From positions 87,296,001-87,360,000 of the forward strand of contig OZ231126.1 in NCBI GenBank assembly GCA_965153355.1: a stretch of DNA of 64,000 bases, in the 5' to 3' direction. Under the pieces are notes generated by a model that was not told where the DNA came from, made no database searches, and worked only from the letters and a program-made list of their open reading frames with translations. The position numbers were made by a program, and so were the translations under genes. Positions within the stretch are counted from its first letter, which is position 1. Every line of letters starts with the position of its first letter. Below, one piece after another: positions 24,058-38,682 of this stretch. Origin of the DNA: Flaccisagitta enflata. Taxonomy: Eukaryota; Chaetognatha; Sagittoidea; Aphragmophora.

Positions 24058-24720
24058 TTTGGGCAGCGGCCCCGAAGGGGCCGATGACCTATGCTTTCAC
24101 ACATAGGGAACTTTCTCCTTCTTCTTCTCCTCCTCCTCCTTCTTCTTCTTCTTCTACGTACCCCCCCCCCCTCAAGGCCCAAATCCTAGTCTCGAGACCC
24201 AAATCCTGGCTTCGAGGCTCAAATCCCCGCTTCGAAGCTCAAATCCCAGCCTTGAGGCTCAAATCTCAGTCTCCAGGCTAAAATCCCAGCCTCAAGGCTC
24301 AAATCCCAGCCCTTAGGCTCAAATCCCAGTCTCAAGGCACAAATCCCAGCCTCGAAGCTCAAATACCAGCTTCCAAGCTCAAATCCCTGCCCTGAAGCTC
24401 AAATCCCAGCCTAAAAGCTCAAATCCCAGCCTCGAAGCTCAAATCTCAGCCTCGAAGCTCAAATCCCAGCCTTGAAGCTCAAATCCCAGCCTCGAAGCTC
24501 AAATCCCAGCCTCAAAGCTCAAATTCCAGCCTCAAGGACCCAATTCCAGCCTCAAGGCCCCAATTCCAGCCTCCAGACCTTAATTTCATCCTTGAGGCCC
24601 AAATAAAAACAGCATAGGTCATCGGCCCCTTCGGGGCCGTTGCCCCTCTAACCACCTCACACCCACATACACTCACATAGGGGCAACGGGTACCGCTGAC
24701 CATCTAACGCTTTTGCGACT
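24058..24720 (+). mobile_element. family 2 element, copy 3 (best preserved)
   Basis: Left end GGGCAGCGGCCCCGAAGGGG with hairpin at 24067-24083, then CTATGCTTTCACACATAGGG, TTCTTCTCC tracts and about 20 units of a ~20-bp repeat (24170-24600). An inverted right copy with hairpin 24623-24639 follows, then the tail GGGCAACGGGTACCGCTGAC. The two ends form about 33-bp inverted repeats, each containing its own palindrome. Confidence 0.85.
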
Positions 24721-25744
<1,024 letters not shown>

Positions 25745-26015
25745 TCATTAACCTCCAACATACAACTCCATGTCTGGCGTAACATTTGTTTCCACCAACC
25801 CAAGTTGTCTCTTAACATTTCCATAGCCACTTACCCATCACTTCCTATCACCCATTTCCCATTTGTATTGATCCTCTTGGTAAACTTTTGGTTCCACCAC
25901 TACACTGCGTGTTGTCACTCACCACTTCCTTTGTCACTTCCCATTTCCCATTTTGCAAAAGTATCAATCCATCTCTGCCGTAACTTTTGGTTCCACCACC
26001 CCTCGTTGTCACGAA
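25745..26015. repeat. diverged ~100-bp tandem repeat, 2.5-3 units
   Basis: Each unit ends in a motif like CTTTTGGTTCCACCACN5-10GTTGTCAC, at about 25790, 25890 and 25990. Preceded by CCCATTTCCCATTT in two units. Confidence 0.7.
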
Positions 26016-26099
26016 CCATTTGTCTTGAGGGCTCCCTAATGGCCGATTCTCCGCTATAAACGTTATGATCTTTATGCTTCCTTTCGCGCGATCTGATAT

Positions 26100-26205
26100 A
26101 ACCTCGCTCTCGCAAGATGCCGCTATCGACGCTGCCGCGGCACCGCCATCGACGCCACGGCACCGCCATCGCCGCCACGGCACCGCCGAAGCCCGAATAA
26201 GAAGC
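26100..26205. repeat. GC-rich CACGGCACCGCCATCG repeat
   Basis: A few imperfect units in a locally GC-rich stretch that precedes a CT array; no promoter element could be identified. Confidence 0.65.
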
Positions 26206-26322
26206 GCTTCCTTCCGTCTTCATGAGACCCGGGAGTGCAAGAGCCGCACTTTGGCAACCGGGCGCGCGCGCTTGTGTGCGCGTGTGCACATGTGTCATGA
26301 GGTGCGACATATCGCTGTGTGC

Positions 26323-26327
<5 letters not shown>

Positions 26328-26411
<84 letters not shown>
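26328..26411. repeat. (CT)n microsatellite
   Basis: About 84 bp. Confidence 0.96.
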
Positions 26412-26414
<3 letters not shown>

Positions 26415-27640
26415 CCTGTCATTTTCGCCTGAAAAAGAAAAAAAACGCCGGAAAAAGACAAAAAAGAAAGAGAAGAAAGGAAAGATATAATTCGGGTCGC
26501 CTTTTATTTTATCACCGGTGGCGGCGTTATGGATAAGGGGTGGAAGGAGATCAGGCCATTAACCAATGAGGGAACTTGATACCAAACAGATCGACCAATC
26601 AGATGGCGAGAAATCGGCGTCACGAGCGACGAAAGATGGCGGCAGCCTCCTCTCACTTTTTGACGTATATCATGAGTTCCTCGCCCCCGATTCACCGGAG
26701 TTTATATGTGAAAGTTCTTTTCTGGAGAATTTCTCTTTCTTTCTCATTCTCTTTTTTTTTTTCTTCTTCTTCTTTTTTTCTTTTTTTGCTCTTTTTGTTC
26801 TAGTTTATGAGAACTGATATTTTTTTCTTCGTCGATTTGCGATTCTTGAATTCTTCAGCCATATCTCAGAGACTTTTTTGTTACAAGTTCAAATTCTTCT
26901 GTTAGGTATTAGGTTACTGAGCTCACCACCGTAATTACGCAAAAATAAAGTACTTCAGAAAAAAAAAGGTTTTTATACAAAATGGAATCGCCTTAGTAGC
27001 TGTGGGCTTTTTAGAGAAGAAAATAACTATATCCAAACTGAAATGAATAGGAGAGGGCCTTGTGAATCCTCACTGACTAGTTAATACGCGCACCACTCCT
27101 AGTTTTCCATAAAAAATTCTGAAAAAATATTCTTTCTCATCTACCCCAAATGCAAACGGCTTACCAAAAGTAGTCAAGGGCAAATGAGTTAACCAAAATT
27201 CAACAAATCATCCAAGGGTAACATCCTTAAGAAACCACACCCTTAAAGGATAGAATCGAGGTCAAGCTTAATGCGACCGCCGGACATTCTAATCCAAGGT
27301 ACTGAGTAGTATGATAGGTGGAACTATATCTCTCACTAGAACTCGACTTGACCATGAAGATGTTTCATGAGCCACGGTCAGCCACCTATCATCTCAATCG
27401 GTGTATGGGAGAATTTAGCTGAAGGATTTCAAGCGCAACAACTGCATGCCCATTATTTTATTTGAAAAGCATTCTGAGTCGATAGGCTACAAAAATGTCA
27501 GATTATCTGAATCTCGCGCATTTCTATGGGGAAATTACATCTCTTTCAATAAATTGATACACAATTCATGATACATCACGCACAAAAGGTGATCTGTAAA
27601 GTTTCTTTCATTGCACTTTTTTGTAGTTTTTTTTTTCATT
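26412..27640. other. unassigned DNA
   Basis: 1.2 kb. Pyrimidine-rich at 26730-26800, otherwise mixed. No gene or repeat boundary seen. Confidence 0.5.
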
Positions 27641-27689
27641 TTATGGAAAATGTGGTAATCAATCCTGACAGATTTTCAAGCGCGACAAG

Positions 27690-27845
27690 AGAGACAATCG
27701 CGCCTCTCGGTGTCGGTAACTCGCTACGTTTGTTAACTTGCACCGCTTACTCCGCTCACTTGCTCCGCAGCGCTCCGCTTACTATGCTACCTCACAACGT
27801 TCATGGACTCGTTCACTCCCTTTGCTCACTCCCTCGTGGGACGGT
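27690..27845 (-). repeat. degenerate CGCTCACTTCG-type decamer repeat (family 3)
   Basis: Runs of CGCTnACT, CCGCTCACT and TCGTTCACTCC. The flanking sequence on the minus strand (ACAATTG...TTTCAACC...GAGTGAGC) resembles the region at 29940-30125, so both are copies of one dispersed element. Confidence 0.65.
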
Positions 27846-27905
27846 TGAAATTCATGCTGTCAACGCGATACAAGGGAATGATCGCAATTGTTATCGCCAC
27901 TAAAA

Positions 27906-28538
<633 letters not shown>

Positions 28539-29054
28539 GAAGGGCACAGACAAACAGGGAAGAGTAAAAGTCGATCTTGACCTACTAGTGATAGACAGAC
28601 AGACAGAAAAGAAAACAGACAGGTAGAAAAAACCAAGAGAAAGACAGAGAAAGACATGATGTGGGAAACTGTCAGAAAATCGAATGTCAATGAGGCAATC
28701 GGAAAAAAAACAGGCAGATTGACAAGCAGACAGACGGAGAGAAAGAGATAAATTGACAGTATGGCCATTGACAGGCTGATAGACAAACTGTTAAGCTGAT
28801 GGACAGTACGTGGTTATGAAAGGGGATGAATGAAAGCTGGAGAGAGTAAGAGCTTCTTACTTCTTACTTCCACTGAGATGTACGATGTTCTTTTATATCA
28901 AATAAGATCTGAAATTCTTTGATTTATGTAAACAAACTCAAATCTAATCATGGATGGATGGATTAAAGCAGCAGGAATTCAGCTGAAAATTCTAGATGAT
29001 TGAGAACAGGGGAATTCTTTTCTCTCTTTTTCTCTCTTTTCGAAAAGCCTTTTT

Positions 29055-29058
<4 letters not shown>
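28539..29058. other. unassigned DNA
   Basis: Purine-rich decay of the preceding array, then unique AT-rich DNA. Confidence 0.5.

Positions 29059-29097
<39 letters not shown>
29059..29097. repeat. (AG)n microsatellite
   Basis: About 39 bp. Confidence 0.95.
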
Positions 29098-29099
<2 letters not shown>

Positions 29100-29462
29100 A
29101 TGATATTTACGTTTTCAACTCGAGGCATTCACGCTGTCGCCAAGTTTTTAATTTCAATTTCAAACCCAGCCTATCAAAAAATAATTACTTAAATATATAC
29201 TTCACTTAAAAAAAAGAAATTACACCGTAACCCCCCCCCCCCCCGAAAAAAAAAGAAAAATCCCAACAAAACTTTATTGGAAATTTACGAGACTGACCGA
29301 CCAAAATAAAAAAAGAAGAAAAAAGAAAAAAATAAATTCTTCATATATTTTTTCACTTAATTAATTCCACCTCTCACCTCAGTTACTTTTGAATTTACTT
29401 TTTCTTATCCAATCAAAGAATTTCTGTTTTTACAGTTAGATCCTAAAGCAAGATCGAGAGAA

Positions 29463-29500
<38 letters not shown>

Positions 29501-29695
29501 CACATTGTGAGCCGTCTATTGCTTTCTCTCTTACTTCATTCATGATCTCTGAATGATGTTTAGAATGAATAAAAAATATGACTAAACATTGGATTCATAC
29601 TCTTGATCTCATATAATCATTTTCTGTATTCATAATGATCTTATGCGGCTTTTAAATATCGCATAAATGTTTCCTCTCTCACTCCCACGAATAAT

Positions 29696-29752
<57 letters not shown>

Positions 29753-29930
29753 CTTAACCCAGATATAGCACATATTTTTAAATGCAAATCCAATCCACGT
29801 TTCGCATAATTGGGAGAAAGGATGATATATTGATTAATTATTCCTTCCTCATTTATTTCGCGGCCTAACTTTTTCCTGCCGCTGGTCTTGTTTTATACCT
29901 TCTGACTCCCACTTCTTAGGGTGTGTTTCT
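29098..29930. other. unassigned DNA with C-run and two (CT)n tracts
   Basis: A 16-base C-run at about 29229-29244 and CT tracts at 29467-29498 and 29699-29748. No gene. Confidence 0.6.
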
Positions 29931-29939
29931 CGTGACGAC

Positions 29940-30125
29940 AACAACAATTGTTCCCGTTAAGCGCGCTTACAGCGTGAACACGCATTTTCATAAATTTCAA
30001 CCAACCAACCAACCAGAGAATGAGAGCGAAGTGAGTGAGTGAGCGAGCGCAGCGCTGTGGAGCGAGTGAACGAAGTAAGCGGGATGAGCGAGAGAACGAA
30101 CGTAGCGAGTGGCCGAGTAATCGAG
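29940..30125 (+). repeat. family 3 decamer repeat, second copy
   Basis: Palindrome TAAGCGCGCTTA (about 29958), then (CAAC)n and a run of GAGTGAGCG/GAACGAAGTAAGCG units (30010-30125). Confidence 0.65.
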
Positions 30126-30341
30126 TTTAAAAAACACGGTTATTTGCGACTAGAAACAGGCCCTTGCTCACCCCCTCTGCCCATGAAATAAATATACATA
30201 TCCACAACATGCCCCCCCCCCCCGTCGAGAAGAGGCATGAAATTCAGGAATTCCCAATTTGCTCCAAACATCAACAGCAACAACACTCAATGCTCGAGTC
30301 ACAATTAAGATATATTAGCAAATAAAGCAATCGGAAGCAGG

Positions 30342-30826
30342 AACAAGGTCAACAAACCTTAGTCGCGTGGTAATAAAGGTAATAAAGGTAATAATGGTAA
30401 TAAAGGTGAGAAAGGTAATAAAGGTAATAAGGGTAATTAAGGTAATGAAGGTTTTTATAAGTACCTATATCTTCCCATAATTACCCATAGTTACCTATAA
30501 CTACCTGTAATTACCTTAAATCACCTATGAATACATTATATTAATTAAAATTATCTATATTTGCCTGTACTTACCCATAATTATCTATAAATACCTACAA
30601 TCACTTCATTTATAGTCCCAGACAACTTTTATGACTTACACGATGCAAATTACTAAAATAACTTAAAATGACTCAAGTTAATTCTAAATGATTAATTTTA
30701 CATTTAGAATGACTTAAATGACCCTAAAGATGAATCAAAAGGCGTTTATTTGTTTTGGTTACCGACGGACCAACGGACTTACCGACCGACATAGCGGCTT
30801 CTAGAGTCGCGTTCACGCGACTAGAA
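30342..30826 (+). mobile_element. HINE-like element copy R with its own tandem core
   Basis: AACAAG (30342), 5' hairpin AAGGT-CAACAA-ACCTT (30345-30360) and subterminal AGTCGCGTGG (30361-30370). The interior has GGTAATAAA repeats (30370-30450), TTACCTATAA repeats (30465-30600) and ATGACTTAA repeats. A short ACCGACGG tract leads to the 3' hairpin AGTCGCG-TTCA-CGCGACT (30805-30822). Nine of ten subterminal bases match the inverse of the hairpin end. Confidence 0.83.
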
Positions 30827-31609
30827 AGGAGGCATCCTCCAAAGAATGAAATTCTGTGTGAATCCCAAGAACTGATGAAGTTTATAATTAATAAGCATGT
30901 GAAGCTAGAATGCAAAAGTATATGATGAGATAAAATGTTGACTAGAAATGATCTTGTGAAGGGGATTTGGAAGCGATTGACCGCTTCCGTTTTGGTGGGT
31001 GGGGTAACTACTAGTAAGTTTTGCTAGAAGAGCGGAGGGTCTGCTGGAACAATGTTTGGCGTCATTGGATCAATAGTTGTATATTTTATTATATTTGATA
31101 ATGTTAAGATTGGAATGTTAAGAAATAAAAAACATAACTAGAATCCTGAGACTCTCGCCTTTAATATGACTGTAGACTTGACAATATATTTGCTGTACGT
31201 GAAAATTGTTTAATACATATTTAAAGGTCAAAATGTAAAAAAAAGTGAAAAAAAATCATCAAAAAAGGTCTCTCATAGCAAGACAATATGCGAAGTATAA
31301 ATAAAAATATCAATTGTTCTTTTTAGAATGTCAAAGAGAATGAGGTGACGATGATTCAAGCCAAATTTGAAATATATATCTTATTTTCTTGATATTTTAT
31401 TAAATACTTAAAGTATTAAAACCTTGATTTGATCAACTTCCTGTGCTCGCTCAAAGCCGCTCAATGAGGTTGAGCTAACCCTGATATATATCTACGTGTA
31501 TGCCAAAGCTCAATATGCACAGTTTTGTCAGCTAGCGTCAGCTAGCATTCAAAGATGTCCTATCATATGCAAATTAAGTTAACAAATACAAAAAAAGTTA
31601 AAAAATGAT

Positions 31610-31611
<2 letters not shown>
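30827..31611. other. unassigned AT-rich DNA
   Basis: No supported feature. Confidence 0.5.

Positions 31612-31650
<39 letters not shown>
31612..31650. repeat. (AG)n microsatellite
   Basis: About 39 bp. Confidence 0.95.
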
Positions 31651-31655
<5 letters not shown>

Positions 31656-31956
31656 AAAAAAAAGATTGGTATAACTATAAGTGAATTTCTTACTTCAGAT
31701 TATGAATTCTTTAATTTTCTAGTCCCTTGCTTTTATTAATTCTTTAAATAACCAGGTTATGAGTTTTGTCCATTGAATAAGTATTCATTTATTGTCATAA
31801 TAGTCTGAAATGTTACATTTTATTTTATTATTTTCATTGCTATGAGGTATTTGATATTTATTTTTAGGTAAAAACTGATGATAGCAATAAAGCTCAGCAA
31901 TATATATATATATAGATCTACAAGCATCTATCTGCCTTTGTCTGTGTGTGTATCTG

Positions 31957-31966
<10 letters not shown>
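31651..31966. other. unassigned DNA
   Basis: A short (TA)n at about 31900-31911; otherwise nothing. Confidence 0.5.
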
Positions 31967-32045
<79 letters not shown>

Positions 32046-32055
32046 TTTTTTTTTT
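31967..32055. repeat. (CT)n then poly-T
   Basis: About 70 bp of CT followed by a 17-base T-run. Confidence 0.96.
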
Positions 32056-32544
32056 CTTAAGTTTTGATGAGCTATTTTATTTCTATCCACGGGAAAGATG
32101 GGGCGGCAAAATATCCACTGAAGGGTCTTGTGCTCTGAAGGGACAAAAGATGCTTCGAAATTGCTAAAAATATTTCATTTTCAGCTAGTCTGCAGTATTT
32201 TTGCCGAGGAATCCGAAAATCATGGTCTCGAAGGGCTCCGGAAACCATTTCAATATCATATGCTACTAGTATTTGAACTACAAGACGGAAGCGGTATCGG
32301 TGTAAGCGGCATGATAAGTGACCGCTTCCACATGCCTAATGCACCCTAAAGCATTTTGCATCGCTGAGTAGTCATCGTTGAATTGTGTAATTGGATTTCT
32401 GTTGCTGTCTGCGTTTCGTTCCATCGAACTTTCGATTCTTACACGTGCCTTTTTCATCTGATTTTCTGTCTGTCAATCAGTTGACCTTCTTGTCTGTTTG
32501 TGGTGTTGTCTGTCAGTCTGTCTCTGTTTCTGTTTCTGTATTCG
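32056..32544. other. unassigned DNA
   Basis: No gene; TGTCTGTC-type impurity rises toward the next array. Confidence 0.5.
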
Positions 32545-32550
32545 TCTTTC

Positions 32551-32641
<91 letters not shown>
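32545..32641. repeat. (CTGT)n-(CT)n microsatellite
   Basis: About 35 bp of CTGT then about 57 bp of CT. Confidence 0.96.
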
Positions 32642-32644
<3 letters not shown>

Positions 32645-32789
32645 AATTTTCTCTCTTCCTCCTTTCTTTTCTTCAATTTAATCTTAATTCGTTAACAGGG
32701 TTCTTTGGCACTGTGCAAGTGTCATAATAGGAAAAAATCCAATCGAGTTTACTTTTCATTCACTTTGAATAATCCATTTTTCATCAAAC

Positions 32790-32791
<2 letters not shown>

Positions 32792-32855
<64 letters not shown>
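32792..32855. repeat. (CT)n microsatellite
   Basis: About 64 bp. Confidence 0.95.
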
Positions 32856-32862
<7 letters not shown>

Positions 32863-33143
32863 CTCAAATTTTCACTCTCCAAACACTGTGTGCTGTGGCC
32901 GCTCCCGTTTACCAAATTTTAGGATATTTAGGTTTTCGCGCCTTCTCGACACAAATCATACATTCATTCATTCTCGTACGATTATTTTCTCAACTTCGAC
33001 GACGATGTTGTGACTCACGGTGTATAAACGGACGTCTCATTAGGATTTTTAGGGCAACATTGCCTCGAGGCTGCGATCTATATGCGATTTAAATTGAATT
33101 AAGTTAAATGACTAATCGGGTCGTTAAGAGGAATTTTTTTATG

Positions 33144-33313
33144 AACAAGGCCGGATACACGGCCACCAGTTGCGGACGGGTGGGCAGGGGCAGATATGCT
33201 CGTTTTCCCACTTTTAGACTCGTGCTCACGGACCGACGGACCAACGGACTGACCGACGGACGGACTGACGGACGGACGAAAGCTCTTATAGAGTTGCGTG
33301 TCCGCAACTAAAA
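33144..33313 (+). mobile_element. HINE-like element copy G (compact, best type specimen)
   Basis: Only 170 bp and complete. AACAAG leads into 5' hairpin GGCCG-GATACA-CGGCC (33149-33164). Subterminal AGTTGCGGAC (33168-33177) and GGGTGGGCAGGGGCAG follow. A 45-bp ACGG/ACCA tract and AGCTCTTATAG lead to the 3' hairpin AGTTGCG-TGTC-CGCAACT (33292-33309) and AAAA. The subterminal motif equals the inverse of the hairpin's last ten bases. Nothing inside could code. Confidence 0.88.
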
Positions 33314-33395
33314 CTTTTTTTTTTTGGTTGGTTTTAGCTTGATTAGTGTATTGGAATGAGTATGTTGCTTTGTTAGAGATGCTCGAAAGAAAGGA

Positions 33396-33600
33396 AGAAT
33401 GAATGAATGATTGAATGATTGAATGAATGAATGAATGAATGAATGAATGAATGAATGAATGAATGAATGAATGAATGAATGAATGAATGAATGAATAAAT
33501 GAATGAATGAATGAATGAATGAATGAATGAATGAATGAATGAATGAATGAATGAATGAATGAATGAATGAATGAATGAATGAATGAATGAATGAATGAAT
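33396..33600. repeat. (GAAT)n microsatellite
   Basis: About 205 bp, nearly pure. Confidence 0.97.
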
Positions 33601-33750
33601 ACAAACAGTTTTTTTTCTCATAACGCCTATTTTTCAATCATTCTCGTGAAACCGAGTGTAAACTTACTTCTTTTACCCCTACCCTCTAACCTCTCCATTA
33701 CCCGGTTTCTCTTTTATTTCATGGGCCACTGTGTTGATCCCTTTGTTTTT

Positions 33751-34165
33751 GGGCAGCGGCCCCGAAGGGGACAAAGTCCTGTAGAACACAGGGGGACTTC
33801 ATCCGTTTGTTTGTTCATCCCCCCAGGCCCTCTCAGGCCTGAAATCTGCCCTATCAGGCAGTAAATCTACACTCTCTGGCCTGAAAACTGCCCTCTCAGG
33901 CTTTGAATCTGCCCTCTCAGGCTCAAAATCTGCCCTCTCAGGCTTGAAATCTTTGCTCTCAGGCCTCAAACCTGCTCTCACAGATTCAAGGCCTGGTGGG
34001 ACGGACAAACGGACGGACGGATGAACGTTAGTCCCCCTTTGTTCTAAAAGACATTGTCCCCTCCGAGGCTGCTGCCCAGCTTCCTTTTACTCCAGTTCAA
34101 AACCATTACATGCAAAGCAGGGCAACGGGTGTCGCTGACCACATATTGCCCTTGGGCTACTGGTT
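33751..34165 (+). mobile_element. family 2 element, copy 6
   Basis: Starts GGGCAGCGGCCCCGAAGGGG, then AAGTCCTGTAGAACACAGGG, with a CCTGT/ACAGG hairpin. A ~19-bp repeat core (CTCAGGCCTGAAATCTGCC type) follows, then a short GGACGGACGGA tract. The tail AGGGCAACGGGTGTCGCTGA ends in palindrome GCCC-TT-GGGC (34148-34157). Confidence 0.78.
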
Positions 34166-34621
34166 GGTTAGTGGCCCTGAAGCAAAGGGCCGTTGTTCTG
34201 TGGAACAAAGCTCTATCCTTAAGCACATACAGTTGAACTTCATTAGAGTGCATGCCAAGGGACTGAGCGAAATTATGCCTTATAGTGAAGCTGCCCTATT
34301 GCCAATTTAGAAAAAAACTACAAAATCTTTCAAAAAACTGTAAGTTGCATGCTTTGTAGGCGTGCATGCCTTAATAATGGGTGCCTTCTAGCGGTGCTCC
34401 ACTGTATACCTCCCCAGACCTCAAAATAAGAGATGTGGGAGCGGCGATTTCCATGCGGCTTCTACGACTTCCGCTTCCAGTTTAAATACTCGTAGATATC
34501 CCACCCACCTCTCAAAATTGGAATCAGTCCTGTCAAGCCCAAAATAAGCCCTCTAAGGCCTTAATTCCGGCATAGGAAAATAGTTTGGCGACACTCATGT
34601 ATCGGATCGTTTATAGTTATT
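34166..34621. other. unassigned DNA
   Basis: No gene. A family 2-like core phrase (CAAGCCCAAAATAAGCCCTC) occurs near 34535. Confidence 0.5.
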
Positions 34622-34774
34622 TGTAGTCGCGGACACGCGACTCTACACCTTGCCGTGTCGGTCGGTCGGTCGGTCGGTCCGTCCGTCCGTAACATTTTTG
34701 AATTGCGAGTGGTTTTCGTATAACGGCTCCTGCCCAACCGTCCGCGACTGGATTGCCGTGTATCCGGCCTTGTT
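34622..34774 (-). mobile_element. HINE-like element copy H
   Basis: Minus-strand start AACAAGGCCGGATACACGGC, subterminal AGTCGCGGAC (34740-34749), CAGGAGC, an (ACGG)(ACCG)n tract and the 3' hairpin AGTCGCG-TGTC-CGCGACT (34625-34642). Complete at about 153 bp. Confidence 0.87.
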
Positions 34775-35134
34775 ATATTCATACTAAATAGAACAAAAGT
34801 TAAGAATAATCTTCAATCCAATTAAGGGACCACCAGTATGGTTTGTTCATCACAAGTACGAGGTGGTTGCGGTAATCGGGAAAAAAGTCGACTTTTTGAC
34901 ATATTCGAGAGAAATAGGGTTTTCATTTTCTTATGAGAAAGTTGGGAATCTCCACCAACCGAATGGGGCCTCCGATGAAATTGATAGGGTAAGTAAATTT
35001 GATAATTCTCTTTCATATGGCGCCAAGCAGAATGCTCTACGGCAAATTTTTTTTGCGTTATGAATTTTAAAAGATTTATTTACGAAAAATTCAAATTGAA
35101 TTTTTTTCGATTTTTTATGATTTTTATTAGGATC
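34775..35134. other. unassigned DNA
   Basis: No supported feature. Confidence 0.5.
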
Positions 35135-35580
35135 AATAAAGGAGTGTATTTAAGTTTGTTTGAGCATGCAAATACAAGAAAACATATTTTTGAGCATAAC
35201 TGCTCATCTGTGAGGGTGTTTTTGAGCATTTTAGCTCATTTAGCTCATTTGGCTCAGTCTGTTTTTCTGATTTAAAATATGATAATTGAATAAAGGTTTT
35301 TATTCATGTTTGAGCATGCAAATACAAGAAAGCATGTCAGTGAGCAAAGCTGCTCATCTATGAGGGTGTTTTTGAGTATTCTAGCTCATTTAGCTCATTT
35401 AGCTCAGTCTTTTTTTTTCTGTTTTTTTTTTAATGGGATAAATCAATAAATGTTTTGTTGTGAACATGCAAATACAAGAAAGCATGTCATTGAGCATAGC
35501 TGGTTGTCTGCTTGAATGATTTTGAGCATCTTAGCTCATCTAGCTCATTTGCCTCAGTCATATTTTTCTCTGATTTTCAG
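35135..35580. repeat. 150-bp tandem repeat, three units
   Basis: GAGCATGCAAATACAAGAAA recurs at about 35162, 35312 and (as GAACATGC...) 35462. Each is followed by TGAGCATA/AGCTGCTCATCT and a run of TTAGCTCATTTAGCTCA. Units are about 80-90% alike. Confidence 0.88.
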
Positions 35581-36167
35581 TGCCATCAATACATACAATT
35601 GTCCCTGATTTGATCTAACAAATAAAAAGATTTGCAGTGACTGAAAACAAAAACCTGGTGAAAAATGACCAATGCTTACGACTTTTTTCCTCACGGCGAC
35701 AGCCGCCATTACTGGTAATATTAGATTTTGCTCATTTTGACTTAAGATTTGAGCTACTTCCCCTTCAAAATCTGATTAAAAATCCATGAGATAATAAAAC
35801 TAGAGCTCAAGAGCTAACCAGTGGTGCAATCCGCATGCTTCCATCATATACTAGTAAATCTTGAGAGCATTTCAAAGATAGAAGGGTAGAGGAAAAAAAA
35901 TTCTACTTTTTTTATTTTTGTAAGTACATGATCAACTTCAAACTCATGGCATTTCTAAATAGTATGACCTACAGAGACGAGATTGCTCTCAGATTGTTGA
36001 TTTTTCAACAAAGATTAAAATGCTCATAAATTTTGTTTAATTATCTCAACGGGAAGTTAAGATTTCTCTCTTTAAAGGTGTCGCCAAAGGTAGTAATCTT
36101 CAGGTCATTGTCCGATTAGGACCAGTGTTCCTATTTTACCTCTTTACTCTGTACATCTCATTGAGCA
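35581..36167. other. unassigned DNA
   Basis: No supported feature. Confidence 0.5.
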
Positions 36168-36215
36168 GGGCGTCAGGTACCACTGATCATGTGCTATCCT
36201 CGTTTGACCATGTGG
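36168..36215 (+). mobile_element. family 2 tail fragment
   Basis: GCAGGGCGTCAGGTACCACT followed by GATCATGTGC matches the family 2 right tail. It ends at the GT/CT/CA microsatellite block. Confidence 0.6.
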
Positions 36216-36216
36216 T

Positions 36217-38057
<1,841 letters not shown>

Positions 38058-38065
38058 ATAAATGT

Positions 38066-38509
38066 CAGGCCTGTATATAGTTGCATATTCCCCCCCCCCC
38101 TGGCAGGGGAGGTGGAATGAAATCAAAGGATTTGGAAATGGGGAAGGAAATCAAAGGGTGGAAAAATGAAAAGATTAAAAATATAGAGCAGCACTGAAAT
38201 GTAATATTTAGTTACAACAAGTATTTCACACTGTTTAAACCAATATATTACTATATAGGGGATATGCTGTATACCCCCTTTATAGTAATATATTGGTTTA
38301 GATAGTGTGAAAAAGTGTTGAAGTAACTAAATATTACATTTTAGTGCTGCTCTATAATTTACATCTTTTCATTTCACAAAATCTACTCTCCTCGTTTTGT
38401 CCATAGACTGTATAGGGGAAAGAAAATCATATGTAGTTTGACCCCGCGGGGAAGAAAATAGGACGGGGGGGGGAAGAAATCAAAGGTCGTGCAACTATAT
38501 ACACCCCTG
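38066..38509. mobile_element. hAT-type foldback MITE with perfect 8-bp target duplication
   Basis: TIR CAGGCCTGTATATAGTTGCA (38066-38085) pairs with TGCAACTATATACACCCCTG (38490-38509), 18 of 20. ATAAATGT flanks both ends (38058-38065 and 38510-38517). The interior is also a foldback: about 38170-38268 mirrors 38272-38366. A CAGG-start TIR with an 8-bp duplication is the hAT signature. No transposase. Confidence 0.9.
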
Positions 38510-38602
38510 ATAAATGTATATTCAATGAAAAAGCCGCATTTAACATTTCAAATTCAGTCTTTTTTCAAATTTCATCGTTTTCATTTCATCCATCTTTTAT
38601 GT

Positions 38603-38605
<3 letters not shown>

Positions 38606-38679
<74 letters not shown>
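38606..38679. repeat. (CT)n microsatellite
   Basis: About 74 bp. Confidence 0.95.

Positions 38680-38682
<3 letters not shown>

Noticed and set aside
26100-26330. GC-rich block as a CpG-island promoter
   Set aside because: The GC content comes from a short CACGGCACCGCCATCG repeat, and there is no gene downstream.
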